DNA of 58,146 bases from an uncultured Clostridia bacterium (GCA_945877515.1 CAMCSE010000004.1:1-58146); one strand, 5' to 3'; shown: positions 25,871 through 34,366, counted from the stretch's first letter. A program made the numbers and translations. The notes: a model not told the origin generated them from the letters alone.

Positions 25871-26627
25871 GCAGCTCCAGCTCCTTCCATATGGCGTCAA
25901 AAAAACGGGGGAAGGCCGGGTTTTCCCGCCGCTGCATCGGATCCAGCTGCCGCAGCTCACCCATATCAAACACCGCCTTGACCACAGCGGGCCGCCGCGA
26001 CAGCACCACCACCCGGTCCGACATGCTGACCGCTTCGGAGATATCGTGGGTGACCAGCAGCGCCGTTTTTCCCTCACTGCGGATGATGCGCCAGATGTCG
26101 CCGGACACCGCCAGCCGCGTTTGATAGTCCAGTGCGGAGAACGGCTCATCCAGCAGCAGGATATCCGGATCGGTGGCCAGTGTCCGGATCAGGGCGCACC
26201 GCTGGCGCATACCGCCGGACAGCTGCTCCGGCCGTTTTTCGGCAAATTCCGCAAGCCCGTAGCGCTCCAGCAGCGTCTCCACATGTTTGCGGTGGGTGTC
26301 GTCCCGGTCACGGCGGATCTGAAGCCCCAGCATCACGCTGTCCCGGATGGTACGCCATTCAAACAGCTGATCCCGCTGGGGCATAAAGCCCATCCGTCCG
26401 CTGGCGCCGGAGACCGGTGTACCGCAAAGCTCCACCGTGCCGCCGTCCAGCGTTTCCAGACCCGCCAGCACGCCCAGCAGTGTGGATTTTCCGCAGCCGG
26501 AGGGACCCACGATGCTGACAAATTCCCCCTCCGCCACATCAAAGGATACGCTCCGCAGCGCCTCCACCTCGCCGTTGCGGGCCTGATATGTCAGGGCGGC
26601 ATCGCGGATCGAGATGATATTGTTCAT
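25863..26627 (-). CDS. ABC transporter ATP-binding protein, SsuB/TauB-like
   Basis: 254 residues from MNNIISIRDAALTYQARNGE; GAGG precedes 26627. Walker A GPSGCGKST, Q-loop MPQRDQLFEW, signature LSGGMRQRCALI, Walker B DILLLDEPFSALD and switch His in VTHDISEA are all intact. It energises uptake through the adjacent permease and is the first gene of the three-gene importer operon. Confidence 0.95.
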   Translation of the reverse strand: MNNIISIRDAALTYQARNGEVEALRSVSFDVAEGEFVSIVGPSGCGKSTLLGVLAGLETLDGGTVELCGTPVSGASGRMGFMPQRDQLFEWRTIRDSVMLGLQIRRDRDDTHRKHVETLLERYGLAEFAEKRPEQLSGGMRQRCALIRTLATDPDILLLDEPFSALDYQTRLAVSGDIWRIIRSEGKTALLVTHDISEAVSMSDRVVVLSRRPAVVKAVFDMGELRQLDPMQRRENPAFPRFFDAIWKELELHE

Positions 26628-26714
26628 ATACGCCTCATTTCTTTCATAAAACCCGCGGGGGAGAAACACTCTCCCTGCATCAGTATACTGTGCCGGGCTG
26701 GGATTGGTTCCTCG

Positions 26715-26743
26715 TTGACTTTTTGCTGTCAGTGGTGTACCAT
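26715..26743 (+). promoter_or_regulatory. Promoter of ridA
   Basis: -35 TTGACT (26715-26720), 17-bp spacer, -10 TACCAT (26738-26743), followed by AAGGAGG at 26761. Confidence 0.75.
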
Positions 26744-26776
26744 AAAAGCACAGAATGAAGAAGGAGGATGTTTTCC

Positions 26777-27157
26777 ATGAAAAAGATCATTTCCACCGCC
26801 AAGGCCCCTGCCGCCATCGGCCCCTATTCTCAGGCTATTGACTGCGGCGCCTTTCTCGTCACCTCCGGTCAGGTACCCTTTGATCCCGCCACCGGTGAAT
26901 TTGTCCCCGGCGGTATCACCGAGCAGACCCGCCAGGTGCTGACCAATATCAAGGCCATTCTGACCGAGGCCGGCCTGACCATGGACAATGTGGTCAAGAC
27001 CACCGTGTTTTTGCAGAATATGAGCGATTTCGCCGCCATGAACGCCGTCTATGCGGAGTTCTTCACCGAGGGCCAGTATCCCGCCCGCTCCGCCGTGGAA
27101 GTCGGCGCTCTGCCCAAGGGCGCGCTGGTGGAGATCGAGACCATCTGCGTCAAATAA
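26777..27157 (+). CDS. RidA family enamine/imine deaminase
   Basis: 126-residue trimeric RidA protein that hydrolyses reactive 2-aminoacrylate-type enamines made by PLP enzymes. Motifs: [45 protein letters not shown], and [20 protein letters not shown] with the active-site Arg. The ATG at 26777 is chosen because AAGGAGG lies nine bases upstream; the in-frame ATG at 26768 touches the ribosome binding site. Monocistronic. Confidence 0.95.
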   Translation: MKKIISTAKAPAAIGPYSQAIDCGAFLVTSGQVPFDPATGEFVPGGITEQTRQVLTNIKAILTEAGLTMDNVVKTTVFLQNMSDFAAMNAVYAEFFTEGQYPARSAVEVGALPKGALVEIETICVK

Positions 27158-27171
27158 AGCCTTTTTCCATA

Positions 27172-27204
27172 CGCCTCCGTCCCATAGGGCGGAGGCGCTT
27201 TTTT
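27172..27204 (+). terminator. Rho-independent terminator of ridA
   Basis: CGCCTCCG and CGGAGGCG arms (with a further CCC/GGG pairing inside) followed by six T residues. Confidence 0.88.
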
Positions 27205-27215
27205 ATGCGGCGGCG

Positions 27216-27244
27216 TTGCAATGGCGGCAAAAAATGGCTATACT
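27216..27244 (+). promoter_or_regulatory. Promoter of the PAP2 gene
   Basis: -35 TTGCAA (27216-27221), 17-bp spacer, -10 TATACT (27239-27244), with GGGAGG 15 bp downstream. Confidence 0.78.
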
Positions 27245-27272
27245 GAAGAAAAACAATATGGGAGGTATGCCT

Positions 27273-28196
27273 ATGCAGGTCTTATACGCTCTGGAGTCCG
27301 TTCGTACACCGTTTTTCGATACCGTCATGTCCCTCATCACCCGGCTGGGGGAGGAGACCGTCTTTATGGTGGTGGCCCTGTTTGTGTTCTGGTGCGTCAG
27401 CAAACGTCACGGCTACTATCTGCTGGCGGTGGGCTTTGCCGGGACGGTGCTGAATCAGTTTCTGAAGCTGCTGTGCCGCATTCCCCGCCCGTGGGTGCTG
27501 GACAGCAATTTCACCATCGTGGAGAGTGCCCGCGCCCAGGCCACCGGCTACTCTTTCCCCAGCGGACATACACAAAATGCCGTGGGCACCTTCGGCGGTA
27601 TCGCCCGGTTTACCCGCCGCAAATGGGTGCGGGTGACCGCCATTGTCATTGCGGTGCTGGTGCCCTTTTCCCGCATGTATCTGGGTGTCCACACGCCGCT
27701 GGACGTGGGGGTGGCCGCCGTCACCGCCGTGATCCTGCTGCTGGTGCTCTATCCCGTCATGGAGCGCAGCGACAGCCGGCCCGGCCTGATGGCCGCAGTT
27801 ATTGCGGTGATGATCGCCCTGTCCGTGGGATATCTGTTGTTCGTGTCGCTGTACCGCTTCCCGGCGGATGTGGACGCGGAAAATTTGGCCCACGGCGTGG
27901 AAAACGCGTGGAAGCTGCTGGGCGCTACGCTGGGGCTGCTGGCGGCATGGTGGCTGGACGTGACCTTCATCCACTTTGACACCCGGGCCGTCTGGTATGT
28001 GCAGGCCATTAAGCTGGTGGGCGGCCTGGCCCTGACCATGGCCATCAAGGCCGGACTGAAAGCGCCGCTGATCGCTCTGTTGGGCGCGGACGTGGGCGGC
28101 GCCGTGCGCTACGCCGTGATGGTACTGTTTGCCGGCGCCGTGTGGCCCATGACCTTCCATCCCCTGTGCTGCGCCATGAAAAAACAAATATACTAA
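27273..28196 (+). CDS. PAP2 superfamily membrane phosphatase
   Basis: 307-residue integral membrane protein with about eight helices. The three phosphatase motifs are complete: KLLCRIPRP (KX6RP), YSFPSGHTQNA (PSGH) and SRMYLGVHTPLDV (SRX5HX3D). The family dephosphorylates undecaprenyl pyrophosphate, phosphatidic acid or related lipids at the outer membrane face. The start at 27273 has GGGAGG seven bases upstream. C-terminal helices from residue 165 on are longer than in small PAP2 proteins, as in Firmicute 'phosphatase PAP2 family' members of unknown substrate. Confidence 0.9.
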   Translation: MQVLYALESVRTPFFDTVMSLITRLGEETVFMVVALFVFWCVSKRHGYYLLAVGFAGTVLNQFLKLLCRIPRPWVLDSNFTIVESARAQATGYSFPSGHTQNAVGTFGGIARFTRRKWVRVTAIVIAVLVPFSRMYLGVHTPLDVGVAAVTAVILLLVLYPVMERSDSRPGLMAAVIAVMIALSVGYLLFVSLYRFPADVDAENLAHGVENAWKLLGATLGLLAAWWLDVTFIHFDTRAVWYVQAIKLVGGLALTMAIKAGLKAPLIALLGADVGGAVRYAVMVLFAGAVWPMTFHPLCCAMKKQIY

Positions 28197-28280
28197 GCAT
28201 TTGCTTATATCTATACAACTTTATAGACATATACGACAATTTACGACACTTTCCTGCAGAACTGGGGTATTATGGAAGCG

Positions 28281-28305
28281 CAATAATTTTATTTAAAAAT
28301 TATTG
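28281..28305. repeat. Perfect AT-rich inverted repeat upstream of the beta-helix surface protein
   Basis: CAATAATTTT and AAAATTATTG around a five-base loop ATTTA. The right arm overlaps the -35 element of the promoter at 28303-28331, so it is a candidate operator. Confidence 0.6.
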
Positions 28306-28331
28306 CAATATCGCTTATAATGTGCTATGAT
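28303..28331 (+). promoter_or_regulatory. Promoter of the beta-helix surface protein gene
   Basis: -35 TTGCAA (28303-28308), 17-bp spacer, -10 TATGAT (28326-28331). The leader is about 150 bases and contains a short open frame (from about 28356) of doubtful meaning. Confidence 0.7.
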
Positions 28332-28485
28332 ATAACCAACAAGAGAGAGAACGGAATGACAACCATGATTGAGACGGTGGTTCATTTTGTATCTCTCTCA
28401 GCAAAAGGAAGCTTTTCTTTGGAAAAGCGCTTATTTTTACGCCTGTTTGTAGTGAATACTTACAAAGTAGTAGGAGGAAAACAAG

Positions 28486-29724
28486 ATGATGAAAAGGACA
28501 CACAAACTTAAACTGCTTGCCTTGCTTCTTAGTTGCTTCTTGCTTGTGGGATTGCTGCCCACGGTTGCTTTTGCAGAAGGTCCAGTTGCATGGATCGGGG
28601 AAACAGGATATGAGACACTGGAGGCTGCAGTAAATAATGCTGAAAGTGGTGCTACCATCACGCTGGGTGAGGGCAAATACACGCTCTATGAAAAAGGGGC
28701 AGTCACAGCAGGGAAAGATCTGACCTTTGTAGGTCAGGGTACCGACAAAACTGAATGGGGAATTGGAGCAACAATACCTGACTCGGATAAATTCGGTACA
28801 GAATATAACGGCGATTACAGCTTTGACGGTGCCGGTACAATTACATTCAAAAACATGACTTTGCAGAGCGGTACAGTTGATTATCTGGGCTTCATCCGTG
28901 CAGGTAAGACCGTTGTAGAAAATTGTGTAATAAACGGCAAGACCTTCTACTGGGGCTATACTTCTGCAACATTTACGAACACCACTTTCAATGCTCCGGA
29001 GGGGGATTATGCTATCTGGACCTATTCCTCACCGACGATGACATTTGACCACTGTACGTTTAATGTTTCCGGAAAAGCAATCAATGTTTATACAGACTAC
29101 AGTGCAGGAAAGTATGACATTACTGTTAATTATAAAGATTGCATAGTTAACGGCAACACGCCAGAAGGAAAAAAAGATAAGGCTGTCATGAATATAAACG
29201 ACAGCAATATGGGCGATTACAAATATATCATCAATATTTCCGGAAACAATGCGGTGAACGGCGTTACGCCGGATGATCAGAACGAAGAATACCCCAAAGC
29301 ACAAACAGATATTTCCTGTTCCAGATTGTTTGAATTCAACACAAAGTATGGAGCAGGTAATTCAGGCCGCACGGTTGTCAACATCGATAACGTTACTGTA
29401 TGGGAAAACGGCAAAATGGTAAATCATATCAATTCCGACGGGCATAAGGACAATGCTTTCACGACAACCTATGGCGAGTGGGAGAAGCAGGGTAACGGTA
29501 CAACGACCAGAACCGTTACAAAGGTATGTCAGTACTGCGGTTATACGGAAACGACAACCGAAACAAAAACCGAAACAAAAACCGAAACCACCCACAGAAA
29601 CGATCCTCAGGTTGTTTCCTCACCCAAGACCTTTGACGCAGGCATCGCCCTGTACGCAGGCATGGCGCTGCTGTCCCTGACCGGCGGCGCGTGGGTCGTC
29701 AATAAAAAGCGCAACGGCAAGTAA
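28486..29724 (+). CDS. Secreted beta-helix surface protein with sortase-like C-terminal anchor
   Basis: 412 residues. Signal peptide 1-30 ending VAFA. Residues about 35-290 look like a parallel beta-helix (pectate-lyase-like right-handed repeats): YETLEAAVNNAESGATITLG, TITFKNMTLQSG, ATFTNTTFNAP, MTFDHCTFNVSGKAINV. A CQYCGYTETTT element and a Thr/Glu/Lys-rich linker precede the anchor SPKTFDAGIALYAGMALLSL, then a positive tail ending KKRNGK: an LPXTG-type layout with SPKTF. AGGAGG precedes the ATG. The gene is AT-rich compared with its neighbours except for the last 100 bp, suggesting transfer or recombination. No sortase gene is in the window. Confidence 0.8.
   Translation: MMKRTHKLKLLALLLSCFLLVGLLPTVAFAEGPVAWIGETGYETLEAAVNNAESGATITLGEGKYTLYEKGAVTAGKDLTFVGQGTDKTEWGIGATIPDSDKFGTEYNGDYSFDGAGTITFKNMTLQSGTVDYLGFIRAGKTVVENCVINGKTFYWGYTSATFTNTTFNAPEGDYAIWTYSSPTMTFDHCTFNVSGKAINVYTDYSAGKYDITVNYKDCIVNGNTPEGKKDKAVMNINDSNMGDYKYIINISGNNAVNGVTPDDQNEEYPKAQTDISCSRLFEFNTKYGAGNSGRTVVNIDNVTVWENGKMVNHINSDGHKDNAFTTTYGEWEKQGNGTTTRTVTKVCQYCGYTETTTETKTETKTETTHRNDPQVVSSPKTFDAGIALYAGMALLSLTGGAWVVNKKRNGK
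29557..29592 (+). repeat. 12-bp tandem repeat in the surface-protein gene
   Basis: Unit ACCGAAACAAAA twice plus a partial third copy, encoding the repeated Thr-Glu-Thr-Lys linker before the anchor; liable to length variation. Confidence 0.8.
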
Positions 29725-29752
29725 ATTTCTTTCTCTGTGCCCCATCTATAAA

Positions 29753-29786
29753 ACAGGGCGGCAGGTTGAAACGCCTGCCGCCCTGT
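29753..29786 (+). terminator. Hairpin terminator after the surface protein
   Basis: Thirteen-base perfect arms (ACAGGGCGGCAGG and complement) around an eight-base loop; T tail modest. Confidence 0.7.
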
Positions 29787-29872
29787 GCTGTTTGTCTCCG
29801 GCGTCAACGACAGCGGCAAAGCCCGCGTGGCCGTATTCTGCCGGTGGGCCGAAACAACCGAATAGGTCAAGC

Positions 29873-29904
29873 AATACCGCCGCCGAAGCGCGGCGGTATT
29901 TTTG
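29873..29904 (+). terminator. Second terminator downstream of the surface protein
   Basis: AATACCGCCGC and complement around a six-base loop, then TTTTTG. The 80 bases between the two hairpins hold no recognisable gene. Confidence 0.75.
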
Positions 29905-29982
29905 TATAGCGCGCCGCCCTTGCGGCACATACTATCACTGTGAACAGAATGTAAAATTTTTCTCGCTTGCAACAAATTGCTC

Positions 29983-30011
29983 TTCAAATCCGTCTATACT
30001 TGTGGTATGAT
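29983..30011 (+). promoter_or_regulatory. Promoter of the DUF4358-DHHW-MBOAT locus
   Basis: -35 TTCAAA (29983-29988), 17-bp spacer, -10 TATGAT (30006-30011). A TATACT lies inside the spacer, so a second start is possible. Confidence 0.55.
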
Positions 30012-30096
30012 GTTGTTCACTGGTGCAGTATGCGCCGGGACAAAAGAAAAAACCGCGCCCCGCCTGAGGGGTGCACGCAAAAGGAAGGGATTCTGG

Positions 30097-30555
30097 ATGA
30101 AAAAGATTTTCGCCGCCCTGCTGGCGGCTGTGATGATGCTGGCGCTGGCGGCCTGCGGCGGCGACAGCGGCAAGACCGTGGATGTACAGAAGCTGGCCGA
30201 TGACCTGAAGGATAACGTGCCTTACAGCACCACTATGATCGCCTCCGCTGTGGAGGATCTGGAGTACAAGCTGGATCCCCCGGAGGGGACCGCTATTGCC
30301 GGCTATATCGCCGACGGCAGCGCCTATGACATGATCGTGGTGGCCCAGTGCGCCAACGCCGACGACGCCAAAACGCTGTATGCCAATACCCAGACCTATC
30401 TGGATGACCTGAAGCGGGAGGCCAATCTCTATCAGCCCGGCGAGGAAGCCCGCCTTGACGGCGCGCTGCTGCATCAGTCCGGCGCTGTGGTGGTGCTGTG
30501 TGTCAGCGATGACACCGCCGCCGCCACCGCGATCGTGGAGGGCTATCTGAAATGA
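30097..30555 (+). CDS. DUF4358 lipoprotein
   Basis: 152 residues from MKKIFAALLAAVMMLALAAC, a lipoprotein signal with lipobox LAAC (Cys20). The mature domain matches DUF4358: VDVQKLADDLKDNV near the start, Tyr/Met-rich strand (AYDMIVVAQCANADDAKTLY) and a final VVVLCVSDDTAAATAIVEGYL. Function unknown; DUF4358 proteins occur beside DHHW and MBOAT genes in Clostridia. The stop codon overlaps the next start by 4 bp. The start is fixed by AAGGAAGGGA upstream and the signal peptide. Confidence 0.85.
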   Translation: MKKIFAALLAAVMMLALAACGGDSGKTVDVQKLADDLKDNVPYSTTMIASAVEDLEYKLDPPEGTAIAGYIADGSAYDMIVVAQCANADDAKTLYANTQTYLDDLKREANLYQPGEEARLDGALLHQSGAVVVLCVSDDTAAATAIVEGYLK

Positions 30556-31694
30556 GTCGTTACAGAGGCCGCCGCCGGGGTGTTTCGCCTTTGATGCTGC
30601 TGATCGCGCTGGTGGTGGCCATCGCCGCCGTGGTGCTGATCGTCATCAATCTGGTGAAGGACAAAACACCCCCGGCTGACGATACCGATACTCCCCCTAC
30701 ATCCGACAGTACCAACAGCGGCGACAGCAGCACAGGCGATTCCGACACGTCTGCGGACCCCACCCCCACATATCAGCGGATCGAGCTCAAGGGCGACCAG
30801 CAGCAGTACGACGCCGTATACCGGGTGGGCGACACCGGGTATGAGATGTACAGCTATGTGGACAGCACCGCCAAAAAGTACGCCGACAACGTGAACGCTG
30901 TGGCGGACAAGCTGGCAGGCAAGGCCAACGTGTATATGCTGCCCATCCCCCTCAGCTCCGGTATCTGCCTGCCGGACGAGCTGTACGGCAAGGATGTGTT
31001 CGGCGACCAGAAGGAGGCCGAGCAGAAGATCATCGGCTATATGAACAGCAATGTGAAGTCCGTGGCGCTGTATGACGCGCTGCTGGCCCACCGCACCGAG
31101 TATATCTATTTCCGCACGGACCATCACTGGACAGGCACCGGTGCCTATTACGCCTATGAGCAGTTCTGCAAGGCCAAGGGCATCGCCGCCAAGCCGCTGG
31201 AGGGCTACGCCGTTGACGAGTACGACGGCTTCCTGGGCACTTTCTACCGTGATTCCAACAACAATGCCGACATGGGCGCCAATCCCGACAAGGTGGTGGT
31301 CTATCACCCCTTGAGCACTGAGGCCACGCTGGATTACGGCGACAGTGAGAACGCCCAGCTGACCCGCGGCAAGATCATCTACGATGAATCCACCGCCCCG
31401 GCCAGCCTGAAGTACGGTGCGTTCATCACCGGCGACAACGCCTACTCCATTATCAACAACCCCGACGTGACCGACGGCTCCAGCTGCATCGTCGTGAAGG
31501 AGTCCTTCGGCAACGCTTTCGTTCCCTTCCTGACGGATCACTATCAGACGATTTACGTCCTTGACTACCGGTACTGGAAGGGCAGCATCAGCGACTTTGC
31601 CGTACAGAACAACGTGCAGGACGTGCTGTTCGTCAATAATCTCTCCGCCATCCGCTCCACCGCGCTGGTGGGCTATCTGCACAACGTGATCTGA
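30552..31694 (+). CDS. DHHW family protein (AlgJ/AlgX-like acetyltransferase partner)
   Basis: 380 residues. The basic N-terminus MSRYRGRRRGVSP is followed by one membrane helix (about 14-35), then an acidic Ser/Thr/Asp-rich linker to about residue 75, then an extracytoplasmic SGNH-like domain. The name-giving motif is EYIYFRTDHHWTGTGAYYAY; the candidate nucleophile Ser is in IVVKESFGNAFVPFL. DHHW proteins resemble the AlgJ/AlgX enzymes that move acetyl groups to exopolysaccharide. Compared with the second DHHW protein (33221) it lacks the N-terminal FSPNENRYL segment and has the linker instead. Translationally coupled to the DUF4358 gene. Confidence 0.85.
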   Translation: MSRYRGRRRGVSPLMLLIALVVAIAAVVLIVINLVKDKTPPADDTDTPPTSDSTNSGDSSTGDSDTSADPTPTYQRIELKGDQQQYDAVYRVGDTGYEMYSYVDSTAKKYADNVNAVADKLAGKANVYMLPIPLSSGICLPDELYGKDVFGDQKEAEQKIIGYMNSNVKSVALYDALLAHRTEYIYFRTDHHWTGTGAYYAYEQFCKAKGIAAKPLEGYAVDEYDGFLGTFYRDSNNNADMGANPDKVVVYHPLSTEATLDYGDSENAQLTRGKIIYDESTAPASLKYGAFITGDNAYSIINNPDVTDGSSCIVVKESFGNAFVPFLTDHYQTIYVLDYRYWKGSISDFAVQNNVQDVLFVNNLSAIRSTALVGYLHNVI

Positions 31695-31708
31695 GCTTAT
31701 CCGTCGAT

Positions 31709-31739
31709 GTGGGACAGAGCGCCGCTCTGTCCCACTTTC
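31709..31739 (+). terminator. Hairpin (attenuator or weak terminator) before the MBOAT gene
   Basis: Twelve-base perfect arms (GTGGGACAGAGC and complement) around GCC, followed by only TTTCC. It may reduce rather than stop read-through. Confidence 0.55.
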
Positions 31740-31789
31740 CGGGAAAGGCCCTGTAAACAAACCGTTAATGACCCAAAGGAGAACGCATT

Positions 31790-33190
31790 ATGGTCTTCAG
31801 CAGTACCGTCTTTTTGCTGCTCTTTCTGCCCCTGACGGCGGCCGTCTATTTCCTGTGCCCCCGCCGGGCCCGCAATACCGTTCTGCTTCTGGCCAGCCTT
31901 GTCTTTTACGGCTGGGGCGAGCCGAAGTATATTCTCATCATGCTGTTCTCCACGGTGTTTGACTACACCAACGCCCGGCTCATCGGCCATTTCCGGACCA
32001 CCGGACGGGAAAAGGCCGCCAAGGCGGTGCTGATCGTGGATATTGTGGGCAATCTGGGGATCCTGGGCTTCTTTAAGTACACGGATTTCGCTATCGACAA
32101 CATCAACAGCCTCCTGTCCGCCGGGATCCCGGCACTGGGGCTTTCCCTGCCCATCGGCATCAGCTTCTATACCTTCCAGACCATGTCCTACACCATCGAC
32201 GTGTACCGCGGCATCGTCAAGCCCCAGCGCAATATTCTCAACGTGGGCGCGTACGTCACCCTGTTCCCCCAACTGATCGCCGGTCCCATCGTCCAGTACA
32301 AGACGGTGGAGCATGAGCTGATGTTCCGCCGGGAGAGCGTGTTCGAGGCCAGCCGGGGCATGCAGCGCTTCGTGGTGGGTTTGGCCAAAAAGGTGCTGAT
32401 CGCCAATCAGGTGGGCGCCCTGTGGGAGGAGATCGCCGCCATGTCCGCCCCCTCCGCCGCAACGGCGTGGCTGGGCGCTATCGCCTTCACCTTCCAGATC
32501 TATTTCGATTTTTCCGGCTATTCCGATATGGCCATCGGCCTGGGTCACTTGTTCGGATTCCATTTTCTGGAAAACTTTGAGCATCCCTACGAGTCCCGCA
32601 CCGTGACGGAATTCTGGCGGCGCTGGCACATCAGCCTGTCCACCTGGTTCCGGGAATACGTCTATATCCCGCTGGGCGGCAACCGCCATGGCAAGGCGCG
32701 ACAGATCCTGAATCTGGCCATCGTCTGGTTCCTGACGGGCCTGTGGCACGGGGCCAGCTGGAACTTCGTGCTGTGGGGCATGTACTACGCGTTGCTGCTG
32801 ATTCTGGAAAAGCTGTTTCTGCTGCGGTGGCTGGACAAGGCCCCCCGATTCGTGGGCCATCTCTACACCATTCTGTGCTTCATCATGGGTTGGGTGCTGT
32901 TCGCCATCACCGATTTCAGCCAGCTGGGACAGTACCTCTCCGCCATGTTCACCGCCACGTTTGCCGACGGGACGGCACTGTACCTGCTGCGGTCCAACGC
33001 CGTGCTGCTGGTGCTGGCCGCCGTCGGCTGCACCACCGGCCCCCTGCGGCTGTGGAACCGTGTGGAGGCGCGGCTGTCCGACGGCGCCGCCGTGACGCTG
33101 CGCACCGTGGGCGTGGTGGTACTGCTGCTGCTGTCCATCGCCTTTCTGGTGGGCGACAGCTACAATCCGTTTTTGTATTTCCGCTTCTGA
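31790..33190 (+). CDS. MBOAT family O-acyltransferase, AlgI-like
   Basis: 466-residue polytopic membrane enzyme (about 11 helices). It transfers acetyl groups across the membrane to cell-surface polysaccharide through a DHHW/AlgJ-type partner. Landmarks: LVFYGWGEPKYILIML, SLPIGISFYTFQTMSYTIDV, QLIAGPIVQYK, FDFSGYSDMAIGLGHLFGF, TEFWRRWHISLSTWFREYVY (first His) and FLTGLWHGASWNFVLWGMYY (catalytic His). Length is standard for AlgI/PatA. It is flanked on both sides by DHHW genes. AAAGGAG precedes the ATG. Confidence 0.95.
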   Translation: MVFSSTVFLLLFLPLTAAVYFLCPRRARNTVLLLASLVFYGWGEPKYILIMLFSTVFDYTNARLIGHFRTTGREKAAKAVLIVDIVGNLGILGFFKYTDFAIDNINSLLSAGIPALGLSLPIGISFYTFQTMSYTIDVYRGIVKPQRNILNVGAYVTLFPQLIAGPIVQYKTVEHELMFRRESVFEASRGMQRFVVGLAKKVLIANQVGALWEEIAAMSAPSAATAWLGAIAFTFQIYFDFSGYSDMAIGLGHLFGFHFLENFEHPYESRTVTEFWRRWHISLSTWFREYVYIPLGGNRHGKARQILNLAIVWFLTGLWHGASWNFVLWGMYYALLLILEKLFLLRWLDKAPRFVGHLYTILCFIMGWVLFAITDFSQLGQYLSAMFTATFADGTALYLLRSNAVLLVLAAVGCTTGPLRLWNRVEARLSDGAAVTLRTVGVVVLLLLSIAFLVGDSYNPFLYFRF

Positions 33191-33220
33191 TGACCGTGAT
33201 GCAAGGGAGGTCATTTGCCT

Positions 33221-34366
33221 ATGAGTCAACCCGATAAAGGCGGCGCCCGCCTGATGAAACGTGAACACCAGCGCCGGGAGCTGGCGCCGCTGCTGGCCAT
33301 TGCGCTGGTGCTGGTGGGGCTGTCCGCCGCGTCGCTTCTGACGCCGGACCGGGAGTTCTCCCCCAACGAAAACCGCTATCTCCAGCAGAGGCCGGAGCTG
33401 ACGTGGACGACCTTGATGGACGGCACCTTCACCAAGAAGGCGGAGGATTACACCGCCGACCAGATCGCGCTGCGGGACATGTGGATGGAGTCCGCCTCGG
33501 TGGTGCAGCGGGCAGCGGGACGGCGGGAGGTCAACGACACCTGGCTGGGCCGCGACGGCCGCTATTTTGCCAAGGTCACGCCTGACACCTTTGACGCCGC
33601 CCAGTATGAGAAGAATCTGGCGCAGGTGCGCACATTTTTCGACGCCCACCCCGACAAGGACTGCCGCGTCATGATGGTGCCCACCCCGGCCTGTCTGCTG
33701 CGGGATGATCTGCCGGCCAACGCGCCGCTGTTTGACGCGGAGGGCTGTTTTGACATGCTGCTGGCTGATTTCGCAGCGGAGGCCATCGACCTGCGTGCCG
33801 CCCTGACCCCCAACGCGGCGGAGATGTACTACCGCACCGACCACCACTGGACCACACAGGGCGCGCAGACCGCCTACGGTGTATGGTGTGCCGCCACCGG
33901 CCATACCGATCGCAGCTGGCGGCTGGAGGCTGTTAGCACCACCTTCCGGGGCACCCTGTACTCCAAGGTGCTGCTGCCGGACAGCCCTTATGACACGGTG
34001 GCCATCGCCCCTGACGCCGCCATCCGCTCCATGGACTGTGACGGCGCGGTGTCCGGCAGCCTGTATGACATGGCGGCGCTGGAGGAGAAGGATCATTACA
34101 AGGTGTTCATGGGCGGCAACTACGCCAAGGTGGTCATCGACACCGGTGCTGCCACCGGCAAATCCCTGCTGGTGGTGAAGGACAGCTTTGCCAACAGCTT
34201 CCTGCCCTTCTTGGTGAAAGACTACGACACCATCACGGTGCTGGACCTGCGGTATTTCCGGGAGGGAGTGCAGCCGCTGGCGGACGGGGCCACCGATGTA
34301 CTGGTGCTGTATGAGCTGACCAACTTCGCCGCGGACAAGAATCTGTATAAACTGAATAAGAGCTGA
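33221..34366 (+). CDS. Second DHHW family protein
   Basis: 381 residues from MSQPDKGGARLMKREHQRRE (GGGAGG ten bases upstream; an in-frame TTG lies six bases earlier). One N-terminal helix (LAPLLAIALVLVGLSAASLL), then the DHHW family start REFSPNENRYLQQRPELTW, the motif EMYYRTDHHWTTQGAQTAYG and the Ser-containing LLVVKDSFANSFLPFL. This is the full-length form. It follows the MBOAT gene by 30 bp. Together with the first DHHW protein and the MBOAT it makes a three-component acetylation unit; substrate unknown, probably an exopolysaccharide or teichoic-type polymer. Confidence 0.9.
   Translation: MSQPDKGGARLMKREHQRRELAPLLAIALVLVGLSAASLLTPDREFSPNENRYLQQRPELTWTTLMDGTFTKKAEDYTADQIALRDMWMESASVVQRAAGRREVNDTWLGRDGRYFAKVTPDTFDAAQYEKNLAQVRTFFDAHPDKDCRVMMVPTPACLLRDDLPANAPLFDAEGCFDMLLADFAAEAIDLRAALTPNAAEMYYRTDHHWTTQGAQTAYGVWCAATGHTDRSWRLEAVSTTFRGTLYSKVLLPDSPYDTVAIAPDAAIRSMDCDGAVSGSLYDMAALEEKDHYKVFMGGNYAKVVIDTGAATGKSLLVVKDSFANSFLPFLVKDYDTITVLDLRYFREGVQPLADGATDVLVLYELTNFAADKNLYKLNKS

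Noticed and set aside
26628-26780. TPP riboswitch before the ABC importer or ridA
   Set aside because: The region is short and divergent promoters fill it; no riboswitch core seen.
28356-28511. Short frame in the leader of the beta-helix gene as a leader peptide
   Set aside because: No ribosome binding site of quality and no pause-type codons; it overlaps the true start.
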